Below, piece after piece: positions 25,689-32,288 of a DNA stretch of 32,603 bases. Made by a program: the position numbers and the translations under genes. Source of the DNA: Desulfovibrio sp. (GTDB taxonomy: Bacteria; Bacillota; Dethiobacteria; DTU022); the NCBI GenBank assembly GCA_020060545.1, contig JAGUZX010000129.1, positions 1 to 32,603 on the forward strand. The letters are read 5' to 3'. The notes under the pieces are model-generated. The model was not told the origin of the DNA, did no database searches, and worked only from the letters and a program-made list of their open reading frames with translations. Numbering within the stretch: position 1 is the first letter of the stretch; each line of letters starts with the position of its first letter.

Positions 25689-25787
25689 GGTAATCCTCCT
25701 TTTTGTTAGAAGCGGTTAAATAACTTAGCCGCCTTTAATACCTATTTTATGCATTTTCCGGTAAAATGCTGCCTGCAATCACGTTTC

Positions 25788-25816
25788 ATTATATCAAAAG
25801 GCGCGCTTGGAAACAA
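25788..25816 (-). promoter_or_regulatory. Putative extended -10 promoter of murC
   Basis: Minus strand: TTGTTT (25811-25816), 17-nt spacer, TATAAT (25788-25793) preceded by TGA, giving an extended -10 TGnTATAAT. The transcript leader before the murC TTG would be about 90 nt. Confidence 0.65.
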
Positions 25817-25944
25817 TTCAGGCCTCGAACGGTCGAACGGTTTTCGAAAGCGATTTTAGGTTAACATGTTATGTCCACCAAAAAACAGTCATAAATTTTA
25901 GAAACCCGCATATAGATATAGTTTGCAGCAAATTCCAGGATCAG

Positions 25945-26025
25945 TAATCCACACTTTGCACAAGGTTATCCACAGCCAGAGCGGCTTGTTTCTGCAGATC
26001 ATCTCAGTTATGCACAGTATGCACA
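25945..26025 (+). promoter_or_regulatory. Cluster of DnaA boxes in the tsaD-murC intergenic region
   Basis: Five same-orientation sites resemble the consensus TTATNCACA: TAATCCACA (25945-25953, one mismatch), CTTTGCACA (25954-25962, two mismatches), TTATCCACA (25966-25974, perfect), TTATGCACA (26008-26016, perfect), GTATGCACA (26017-26025, one mismatch). Offsets between the first, third and fourth boxes are 21 and 42 bp, i.e. whole helical turns. Flanks on both sides are AT-rich. The rest of the 394-bp gap carries the murC promoter and no gene. A DnaA-binding regulatory or titration site is likely; an origin is unlikely without dnaA/dnaN. Confidence 0.65.
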
Positions 26026-26082
26026 TTAAGTAGACATAAAATATTGCCAGAATAAGTATCTAGCAATTTTGTCAATTAGGCC

Positions 26083-27132
26083 TCAGCAGCCGGCCCCGAG
26101 GTTGGGAACAGCGTTCAGATCAAGGGCTGCAAATTCGCCGCGCCGGTAGCGCGGGTACGCGGCGGCGGCGACCATGGGCGCATTATCGGTGCAGAGGGCG
26201 GGCGGCGGGAAATAGAGGGGCAGCCCCGGATGCGCCTCCGCCAGGCGCAGGCGCATCCGGCTGCGCAGGAAGCTGTTGGCGGCCACCCCGCCGGCCAGGA
26301 GCACGCATGCGGCCCGGTGTTCCCGGGCCGCGTCGACGGTTTTTTCCACCAGCACTTCCACCACGGCGGCCTGGAACGAAGCCGCCAGGTCCGGCAGGTA
26401 AATCTCTTCCCCGGTTTGCCGCCGGTGATGCAGCAGATTGATTACCGCCGATTTGAGGCCGCTAAAGCTGAAATCAAACCGCCCTGCTTCGCCCAGAAAG
26501 GCGCGGGGAAAATCGATGCCGGCGGGGTTGCCTTCGCCGGCCAGGCGGTCGATGACCGGCCCGCCGGGATAGCCCAGACCCATGACCCGGGCAACCTTGT
26601 CAAACGCTTCTCCCGCGGCGTCGTCGCGGGTCTGGCCCAGCAGGGTTATCTCCTCCGGTCCGGGCATCAGGAGCAGCGCGGTATGCCCTCCCGAAGCGAT
26701 CAGGGCGACCAGGGGGTACTTGATCCCGGCGCCGGTTAAAAAGTTGGCATAGAGATGCGCCTCCAGGTGGTTGACGGCGATCAGGGGCAGGCGGGCCGCA
26801 TAGGCAAGCGCCTTCGCCGAAGCGACGCCTACCAGGAGCGCCCCCACCAGGCCGGGGCCGTTTGATACGGCGACGGCGTGCAGGTCCCGCAGCCCGGCGC
26901 CGGCCGCGGCCAGGGCCTGCTCGACAATCTCGTTGATCAACTCCAGGTGGTGGCGGGAGGCGATCTCGGGGACCACCCCGCCGAAGCGGGCGTGCAGCCC
27001 GACCTGGGAAGAGACGAAGCTGCTCAAGATCCGGCTGCCGTTTTCGACTACCGCCGCCGCCGTCTCGTCGCAGGATGTTTCGATACCGAGGATTAACACC
27101 GCTTCAGGAAGCCGGCTCATTTTCCTCTCCAT
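26083..27132 (-). CDS. tsaD: tRNA N6-adenosine threonylcarbamoyltransferase
   Basis: A 349-residue Kae1/TsaD/Gcp protein: LGIETSCDETAAAVVENG, VPEIASRHHLE, AVSNGPGLVGALLVG, and the metal ligands NHLEAHLYA (His 122 and 126), ASGGHTALL, GLGYPGGPVID and CVLLAGGVAANSFLR. It transfers threonylcarbamoyl from TC-AMP to A37 of ANN-decoding tRNAs, with TsaB and TsaE. The frame starts at 27132; an in-frame ATG at 27120 has an equally good GGAGAGG site. It overlaps rimI in either case and is the last gene of the tsaE-tsaB-rimI-tsaD operon. Confidence 0.97.
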   Translation of the reverse strand: MERKMSRLPEAVLILGIETSCDETAAAVVENGSRILSSFVSSQVGLHARFGGVVPEIASRHHLELINEIVEQALAAAGAGLRDLHAVAVSNGPGLVGALLVGVASAKALAYAARLPLIAVNHLEAHLYANFLTGAGIKYPLVALIASGGHTALLLMPGPEEITLLGQTRDDAAGEAFDKVARVMGLGYPGGPVIDRLAGEGNPAGIDFPRAFLGEAGRFDFSFSGLKSAVINLLHHRRQTGEEIYLPDLAASFQAAVVEVLVEKTVDAAREHRAACVLLAGGVAANSFLRSRMRLRLAEAHPGLPLYFPPPALCTDNAPMVAAAAYPRYRRGEFAALDLNAVPNLGAGC

Positions 27133-27586
27133 TTCCCTCTCCCCCGCCCAGGTTATCCTTGAACATGATCAGGCCGTCTTCGTTAAAATAATAGCGCTTG
27201 CGAACACCCTTCACGGAAAAGCCTAAATTTTCGTAGAGGCGGCGCGCGCCGCTGTTGCTGGGGCGGACCTCCAGGGAGATCCTTTGCGCCCCCATCCGGC
27301 GGGATTGATCGATTAGCGCTTTCAACAACTCCGTGGCGATGCCGCGGCGGCGGTGATTTTGGTCCACGGCCAGGGTGGTGACGTGGGCTTCGTCCAGGAT
27401 CACCCAGACCCCGCCGTAACCGACGACAAAACCGTTCTCGCGGGCCACCAGGTATACGGCAAGCCGGTTGTTGGCCAGTTCGGATTGGAAGGATTGAAGG
27501 GTCCACGGTTGGGTAAAAGACGATTCTTCGATCGCCACCACCGCGGGCAGATCCTGCAAAAGCATCGGTTCAATGGTTATTGGCAC
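27104..27586 (-). CDS. rimI: Ribosomal-protein-S18-alanine N-acetyltransferase-like GNAT
   Basis: 160 residues from GTG at 27586, chosen because GGGAGAGG lies 8 nt upstream and the frame above it only mirrors tsaB. The GNAT fold is clear: EESSFTQPWTLQSFQSELA at the N-terminus, VGYGGVWVILDEAHVTTLAV, the acetyl-CoA loop NHRRRGIATELL, and LEVRPSNSGARRLYENLGF. It acetylates a protein N-terminus, classically ribosomal protein S18. It overlaps tsaB by 10 nt and tsaD by about 17-29 nt, the normal Firmicute arrangement. Confidence 0.92.
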   Translation of the reverse strand: MPITIEPMLLQDLPAVVAIEESSFTQPWTLQSFQSELANNRLAVYLVARENGFVVGYGGVWVILDEAHVTTLAVDQNHRRRGIATELLKALIDQSRRMGAQRISLEVRPSNSGARRLYENLGFSVKGVRKRYYFNEDGLIMFKDNLGGGEGNGEENEPAS

Positions 27587-28302
27587 TTGCTGTTCCTCTC
27601 CCGCTCTTCCAACCGGCGCTCCGCTTCCGGGCGGCGCAGGTACAGCGGCACCAGTTCCCGGTATGACAGCTCCGGATTGGCTTTGAGGCGGCGCCGGCCG
27701 CACAGCGCCACCAGGCCGGCCCGGCACAGCCGCAGCGGGGCTTCCGGGAGGACCGCCTGATCCCCCAAGACCGCCGACAGGTAGGCGGCATAGCTCTGCA
27801 GCCCCTCCCCGATAAAAACGACAGGCCGGCGGTATTGCTCCAGCCTGGCGGCTAAAGGCGCGATCTCGGCGGCGGCGGGGGGGATCAGCAGCTCCAGGCC
27901 GCTGTCCGGTGAGCCTTCCCTCCGGTAAAGGGCGGTATAAACCTGGTTGCGGCGCGCATCGAGCAGGGGGCAGATGAGCGCCTCCGGTACGGGGACCCCC
28001 TCCGCCAGGGCTTCCAGGGTGGAAACGCCTACCGCAGGTACGGCTAAACCCTGGGCCAGGCCGCGCGCCGTGGCCACACCGATCCGGATCCCGGTAAACG
28101 AGCCGGGGCCCGCCGCTACGGCGACAGCCCGGATCTGCTCGCGCTCCAGCCCGCTCTCCCGCAGCAAATGATCCACCAGGGGCATCAACCTTTCGGAATG
28201 GGTCTTCCGGACATTCAGCGTAAATTCGGCCAGCAGCGTCTCCTCCTGCAGCAGGGCGGCGCTGCAAGCCATGGTGGTGGTGTCCAGGCCGAGAATCAGC
28301 AG
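27577..28302 (-). CDS. tsaB: tRNA threonylcarbamoyladenosine biosynthesis protein TsaB (CTG start likely)
   Basis: TsaB, a Gcp-like scaffold that pairs with TsaD. The first ATG (28272) would remove the conserved opening ILGLDTTTMACSAALL; upstream the frame continues through this motif to two CTG codons (28302, 28299) that overlap the tsaE stop, and holds no ATG, GTG or TTG before them. GGGAGG lies about 11 nt before CTG 28302, giving 241 residues and the family-typical two residues before ILxxDT. Other motifs are VAVAAGPGSFTGIRIGVATARGLA, LDARRNQVYTALY and a basic C-terminus. Translational coupling to tsaE is probable. Confidence 0.92.
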   Translation of the reverse strand: MLILGLDTTTMACSAALLQEETLLAEFTLNVRKTHSERLMPLVDHLLRESGLEREQIRAVAVAAGPGSFTGIRIGVATARGLAQGLAVPAVGVSTLEALAEGVPVPEALICPLLDARRNQVYTALYRREGSPDSGLELLIPPAAAEIAPLAARLEQYRRPVVFIGEGLQSYAAYLSAVLGDQAVLPEAPLRLCRAGLVALCGRRRLKANPELSYRELVPLYLRRPEAERRLEERERNSKCQ

Positions 28303-28880
28303 TTCCGGTCCAGCCTCCCTCCTGCCTCCCCCGGATCGGGGCCGAGAGGGATCATATTCAGTTTCCCGTTGACCCGCCAGGTGACGCTTTCAATCAGCTT
28401 CTCCACCGCCAGGGCGCATTCCCGGCCTTGGGGGGCAAACCAAAGCTGCCGTCCTTCGCCGGCGTGGTCGAAGAAACGTTCAATGAAAATGTCCAGCCGC
28501 TCCCGGGGCAGCAGTTCCGGGCAATGGCCGGCCCACTCGACGAAGGCCACTCCTTCCCCGGGCATGAATTCGTCGAAACCGAGCGCTTCCAGCTCCTCCG
28601 GCTCCCGGAGCCGGTAGAAGTCGAAATGGTAAAGCGGCAGCCGCCCGCGGTAGATTTTAAAGAGAACAAAGGTGGGGCTGCTGACCGGTTCCGTTACCCC
28701 CAGGCCCGCGGCGGCGCCGCGGACCAGGACCGTCTTGCCGGTCCCCAGCTCACCGTGCAGGGCGATTACCATGGGCCGGGCGATGGCGCCGCCCAAAACT
28801 GCGCCGATGTATGCTGTTTCATTTTCATGCCGCGTCGTGATAAACGCTTCGCCCTGCCGCATAGTCCCCCGCATTTCCAT
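28296..28880 (-). CDS. tsaE: tRNA threonylcarbamoyladenosine biosynthesis ATPase
   Basis: 194 residues with Walker A GELGTGKT (43-50), SSPTFVLFKIY, LYHFDFYRL and FVEWAGHCPELL, all standard for TsaE/YdiB. It is the ATPase that drives turnover of the TsaB-TsaD complex. The C-terminal tail (about 40 residues after the Walker-B-like region) is longer than in many relatives. ATG at 28880 opens the frame; ATG at 28862 with GGGGGAC close upstream is an alternative. First gene of its operon, with a promoter at 28894-28922. Confidence 0.94.
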   Translation of the reverse strand: MEMRGTMRQGEAFITTRHENETAYIGAVLGGAIARPMVIALHGELGTGKTVLVRGAAAGLGVTEPVSSPTFVLFKIYRGRLPLYHFDFYRLREPEELEALGFDEFMPGEGVAFVEWAGHCPELLPRERLDIFIERFFDHAGEGRQLWFAPQGRECALAVEKLIESVTWRVNGKLNMIPLGPDPGEAGGRLDRNC

Positions 28881-28893
28881 ATTTTCTTAAATT

Positions 28894-28922
28894 ATTATAG
28901 CCGCACCCGGCAAAAATTGCAA
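28894..28922 (-). promoter_or_regulatory. Putative sigma-A promoter of the tsaE-tsaB-rimI-tsaD operon
   Basis: Minus strand: TTGCAA (28917-28922), 17-nt spacer, perfect TATAAT (28894-28899). Transcription would begin just before the tsaE start, leaving a very short leader, which favours ATG 28862 as the tsaE start. Confidence 0.65.
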
Positions 28923-28945
28923 GGAAGCAGGGGGACGTAAAATTC

Positions 28946-29275
28946 GGGGACACCATACTTCATTCATGGATATAAGTAACCGTAAAAATTCGTTTGGCTG
29001 GTTTAATTTCTTTTAAACTTAAGAAAAAAGGGATGGCCATTCCCCTGACAGATTTACTGATAGCTGCCATATCAATCAACAACAGGGCTTCTGTTATACT
29101 CTGGATCATCACTTTAACCTTATTCCGGATGTTGCAACCGTTTGACATGAACAAATGCGGGGGACAGTATACTTAATTCCCTACATCATTCTGCCCAGAA
29201 AACTTTTTAGATCGTGTCACCCAAGATTTGCAAAGTGAGTTATAACCATGAATTAAGTATAATGTCCCCCGCATT
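28946..29275. mobile_element. Decayed inverted-repeat element (MITE/REP-like)
   Basis: Three related 24-26 bp blocks: 28946-28969 (GGGGACACCATACTTCATTC core), 29154-29179 and, inverted, 29250-29275. The last two are 26-bp inverted repeats with one mismatch, enclosing 70 bp. The shared core GGGGACA..TATACTTAATTC resembles sequences that flank REP-associated Y1 transposases in many bacteria (from general knowledge, not searched). The interior is AT-rich compared with the neighbours and contains no convincing gene; a 64-codon minus-strand frame at 28960-29154 lacks family features. This accounts for the 401-bp gap between the tsaE gene and the dehydratase gene. Confidence 0.6.
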
Positions 29276-29281
29276 AGCCTT

Positions 29282-30712
29282 TCAGTCCTCGATGCCGCAC
29301 AGCCTCGCCACCAGGCGCTTGCGCGACTCGATGTCGTAGGTGTTGCGGATGGCGATCTTCTCCATGATCGGCGAGCCGCCGCCGTGCAGCCCTCCCACCT
29401 GGGCCACCCCGGCGTGGGCGGAGCAGAGCATGTCTGATAGGGTGCGGAAGAGCCGGTGCTGTTTCTCCGCGCTGATGCCGTCCTTGCGCATGATGTACTT
29501 CTCCAGGAAGCCCCTCGTTTCCGGGTTGAAAAAGTCTTCCTCCAGGGGCAGGGTAGCCGGCAGCCCCCCGGCCAAGTCGGCCAGCGTTTCAAACTCGTGG
29601 TAGAGCTTGACCCCGGCGTGGTAGCGGCCCACGTTGGTGTAGACGATGTTCGGGATGTAAGTGCCTGAATTGGCGGGGGTCGCTTTGACCGAGGCGGCGA
29701 TGCCCGCGGCGTAGACCAGTTCGCCCGTGGCGATCAGGTCGGAGAGCTTATCCTTGACGTGAGAGGCGTCGGCGACGCCGTTGTATTCGGCCGCCAGGGC
29801 CGCGGCGCCCAGGATCAGGTCGGTGATCGCCGGCTTGCACCCGGTGTAGCTGTGGCGGTGATAAGTGGCGAAGAGCATCGCCGCCATGCTGCCGAAGTAG
29901 CTCTCGCCGCAGAGGAAAACCCGCTCCCAGGGGACGAAGACGTCGTCGAACACGGTCATCGAATCGGCCAGGCCGAAATGGTAAGGGGTTTTCAGCTGCT
30001 TGCGCTCCCGGGGCGCGGAGAGGCGCACGATTTGCTTCACCCCGGGGTGATCGGCGGGGACGGCGAAGGCCACCGCCCAGTCGGCGTCCTTCGCCGTCAT
30101 CAGGCGGGTCGGCACGACCACGATCTCGTCGCAAAATGGGGCGTTGGAGTTGTGCGCCTTGCAGCCGCGCACCACGATCCCGTCTCTTTTCTTCTCGATC
30201 ACGCGCAGGTAAAGGTCCGGGTCGCTCTGCTCAAAGGGCCGCTTCGCTCGATCCCCCTTGACGTCGGACTGGGCGCAGTTGCCGACCAGGTCTTCTTTCT
30301 GGAAGCGCTTCATGAAAGCCACGAACCGGGGGTAATACTCGGTGCCGAAGGCGTCGTCGCAGTCCCTGGTAACGACGGAGAGGGCGTTGAGCGCGTCGAT
30401 GCCCATGCAGCGCTGGATGCAGCCGCCCACCTTCTGGCACATCAGCCGGGTGCACTCCTGCTTCTTGAGCAGGTCGTCGGCGCTCTGGTGGATGTGGTTG
30501 AGGCGGTGGATCTCTTCCCCCGTCAGGTGGGAGGTGGCGGTGATCAGCCCTTTCAGCGCGGGGTCGTTCACGCGTTCACAGCTGTCGGCAATCAGGTCGA
30601 GCCCCGGCTTGAGGCGCGGATCGTCCCGCCCGATCAGCTCCCCTCCCATGTAAATGTTCTTTTCCATCCGGTACATGCGTTCCCTGTATTCGGAAGCGGT
30701 GGCGATGCCCAT
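29282..30712 (-). CDS. 4-hydroxybutyryl-CoA dehydratase/vinylacetyl-CoA isomerase-like (AbfD family)
   Basis: A 476-residue member of the 4-hydroxyphenylacetate 3-hydroxylase/AbfD flavoprotein family. It begins ATASEYRERMYRM and keeps what appear to be all four ligands of the AbfD [4Fe-4S] cluster: Cys 98 and 102 in GGCIQRCMG, His 285 and Cys 292 in HRHSYTGC, with the same spacings as the clostridial enzyme (Cys-x3-Cys, His-x6-Cys). That points to radical dehydration/isomerisation of an acyl-CoA, not oxygen-dependent hydroxylation. The true acyl-CoA is unknown. ATG at 30712 follows GGAGAG. It lies 60 nt downstream of ridA in the same direction. Confidence 0.85.
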   Translation of the reverse strand: MGIATASEYRERMYRMEKNIYMGGELIGRDDPRLKPGLDLIADSCERVNDPALKGLITATSHLTGEEIHRLNHIHQSADDLLKKQECTRLMCQKVGGCIQRCMGIDALNALSVVTRDCDDAFGTEYYPRFVAFMKRFQKEDLVGNCAQSDVKGDRAKRPFEQSDPDLYLRVIEKKRDGIVVRGCKAHNSNAPFCDEIVVVPTRLMTAKDADWAVAFAVPADHPGVKQIVRLSAPRERKQLKTPYHFGLADSMTVFDDVFVPWERVFLCGESYFGSMAAMLFATYHRHSYTGCKPAITDLILGAAALAAEYNGVADASHVKDKLSDLIATGELVYAAGIAASVKATPANSGTYIPNIVYTNVGRYHAGVKLYHEFETLADLAGGLPATLPLEEDFFNPETRGFLEKYIMRKDGISAEKQHRLFRTLSDMLCSAHAGVAQVGGLHGGGSPIMEKIAIRNTYDIESRKRLVARLCGIED

Positions 30713-30772
30713 TTCATCTCTCCTCTCTCTTTCTCTCGCTCAATTTGAGGACGGGTTTACCGGTGCCGGCAA

Positions 30773-31150
30773 TTATTTAATGGCGATCAGATCTATTTCC
30801 ACGGGATAGCCGCCCGGTATTTCCCGCACGGCCACGCAGGAACGGGCGGGCTGGCCGGCGGGAAAGTATTCCTTGTACACTTCGTTCATTTCCGGGAAGT
30901 CGGCCATCTCCCTCAGGAAGACGGTAACCTTGACCGCCTTTTCCAGGCCGGATCCCGCTTTGGCCAGGATGGCGGCGATATTGTCCAGAACCAGGGCGGT
31001 GGCCGCCTTAATATCGTCTTTAATTGAGAGCTCCTTTTGCGCGTCCACGGGGATGACCCCGGAAAGAAAAATAAAACCGCCCGCTTCCACGGCCTGGGAA
31101 TAAGGGCCGCCTTTAAACATGCCCTCGACATTAAAAATTTTCTTCTCCAT
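30773..31150 (-). CDS. ridA: RidA family enamine/imine deaminase
   Basis: A 125-residue YjgF/RidA protein of standard size: GPYSQAVEAGGFIFLSGVIPVD near the N-terminus, DNIAAILAKAGSGLEKAVKVTVFL, MNEVYKEYFP, and PARSCVAVREIPGG with the catalytic Arg, ending EIDLIAIK. It hydrolyses reactive 2-aminoacrylate and related imines in the cytoplasm. GGGGAGGCGG precedes the ATG at 31150. Its pairing with an AbfD-like gene and IorA/FrhB remnants suggests an amino-acid or keto-acid fermentation module (inference). Confidence 0.93.
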   Translation of the reverse strand: MEKKIFNVEGMFKGGPYSQAVEAGGFIFLSGVIPVDAQKELSIKDDIKAATALVLDNIAAILAKAGSGLEKAVKVTVFLREMADFPEMNEVYKEYFPAGQPARSCVAVREIPGGYPVEIDLIAIK

Positions 31151-31381
31151 TGTTCCGCCTCCCCGAAGTTGTGTTTTCGCAGCCGCCGGCGAACCCGGCC
31201 GCCGTGTTTATTATACCCCTCCCCCGCGGGAAAGGAGGAAGATAATATTGCCAAACGGTCATTGCCGCTGCATGCGCGTATGCCGGCGCCGCGATTCAGG
31301 CTAACGGTTCCAGGCAAACGGGCAGGGTGAAAGCGCGGCGGTTGATCTCCCGCTACCCGGCGCCCGCCCTTAAGCGGCAAC

Positions 31382-31790
31382 TCATTCGGGACGAGGTTGC
31401 CCCGGGCGTGGCAGATCCGGGTGACCACCCGGACGATCACCAATGTCCCGATCTGCTCGGAGAGCTCGAAAGCCCGGCGGGTTATCTCCAGGGCCTCCGC
31501 GACGGAGAAAGGCTCCAGCAGCGGCACTTCGGCCATGCAGGCGAAATGGCGCGAATCGACCTCGTCGATGCTCGAATGGGCGCCGGGGAAATCGTAGTCC
31601 GTAGCGGTACGCGGGCAGACCTTGTAGCAATTCCCGTCATCAAGCCCGCAGTTGTGGATTACGGCACCCGGTCCGTGACGGCCTTGATATAAGGGCAAAG
31701 CCCGGCGCAGGCCCCACAGGAGACGCACCAGCCGGCATCCAGGACTACCTCTTTCAGCTGCAACGGCCCCATGTTCAACCTCTCTTCCAC
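31382..31790 (-). pseudogene. Frameshifted chimera: FrhB-like N-terminus joined to an internal IorA fragment
   Basis: From GTG 31790, behind AAGGAGGAGG, the frame encodes LKEVVLDAGWCVSCGACAGLC, a ferredoxin-like cysteine motif at the start of F420 hydrogenase/dehydrogenase beta-subunit (FrhB) proteins. It meets a stop after ITDR-like residues (near 31665); shifting one base restores AVIHNCGLDDGNCYKVCPRT, still FrhB-like. It then changes without a break into GAHSSIDEVDSRHFACMAEVPLLEP and RRAFELSEQIGTLVIVRVVTRICHARG, an internal part of indolepyruvate:ferredoxin oxidoreductase alpha subunit (IorA). Both genes are incomplete, so a deletion joined them and a later indel broke the frame. Non-functional as an enzyme. 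Confidence 0.75.
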
Positions 31791-31945
31791 CGGCCTGCCT
31801 CCTCCTTATCGCCGCGGCACCACGGATACCAGACTTAATTCCTGCATTAGATTCGCTGGAGAAAACATTATGGCGGGATCGTGTTGCTCTTTTTCCCGGT
31901 GTCAAGTACGGCGTCCCGCGCTCGCACATTCCGATGTTTGAAAAG

Positions 31946-31974
31946 ATTCTATATTTTTGCTTTTTTTCTGTCAA
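31946..31974 (-). promoter_or_regulatory. Strong sigma-A promoter facing the FrhB-IorA remnant, ridA and AbfD-like gene
   Basis: Minus strand: perfect TTGACA (31969-31974), A-rich 17-nt spacer, TAGAAT (31946-31951, five of six). It is the best promoter match in the window. The leader to the remnant start is about 150 nt. It may still drive ridA and the AbfD-like gene through the broken chimera. Confidence 0.75.
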
Positions 31975-32215
31975 GTGGCAGCCCGCCGCCGCAAACCCGG
32001 GCGGGCGGCGGAATTCCTGGCGCAGCAGCTGGAAGTGCCCGTGAGCAGATCGTGGTTGCGGGTGGACTGATTGACCTCCCGCTGACCGGCGAGCAGTTCT
32101 GGGCGGGCAAATACTATTATGATACAGGGGAAACGGTTCCCCCTCCCCCCGAGCCTGCCCTGGCCCTGGCCCTCGGCCTGGCCGGCGATCAGCGTTCGCA
32201 GTCATGCGCCGCAGA
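31975..32215 (+). pseudogene. Plus-strand coding remnant, family uncertain
   Basis: Two plus-strand frames read coherently when joined: GTG 31975 gives RRRKPGRAAEFLAQQLEVPV before a TGA at 32068; the next frame, from about 32043, gives EQIVVAGGLIDLPLTGEQFW, then YYYDTGETVPPPPEPALALALGLAG. The shape (helix, Gly-rich turn, Pro linker, ALGLAG end) recalls the last part of actin-like ATPases of the PilM/FtsA type, but the match is too short to name it. A frameshift and missing 5' end mark it as a remnant. The rest of 31800-32260 holds only the minus-strand promoter. Confidence 0.35.
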
Positions 32216-32261
32216 AAAAAAGCCGCCGATCCGGTGTAATTTGATGGGAAGCTGCAAAGCT

Positions 32262-32285
32262 ATCCCGCCGGGTTCCCGGCGGGAT
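32262..32285. terminator. Hairpin after the ABC-F gene
   Basis: A perfect 10-bp stem ATCCCGCCGG/CCGGCGGGAT around GTTC lies 3 bp past the ABC-F stop. Plus-strand downstream sequence is ATTTTATTT; minus-strand downstream is AGCTTTG. It could terminate either strand. Confidence 0.6.
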
Positions 32286-32288
32286 ATT

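Noticed and set aside
25823-25842. Short direct repeat CGAACGGT CGAACGGT
   Set aside because: Only two 8-bp copies; no context to support an operator.
25945-26082. Chromosomal replication origin
   Set aside because: DnaA boxes are present but dnaA, dnaN, rpmH and a convincing unwinding element are not; neighbours are tsaD and murC.
27587-28267. Long minus-strand frame running on upstream of rimI (387 codons in total)
   Set aside because: The part above 27586 is an Arg/Gly/Pro-rich shadow of tsaB; rimI has its own ribosome site and GTG start.
28960-29154. 64-codon minus-strand frame as a transposase remnant
   Set aside because: No Y1 transposase motif or other family signature; AT-rich filler inside the repeat element.
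29759-30748. Plus-strand frame of 329 codons
   Set aside because: Antisense of the AbfD-like gene, no recognisable domain, no ribosome site.
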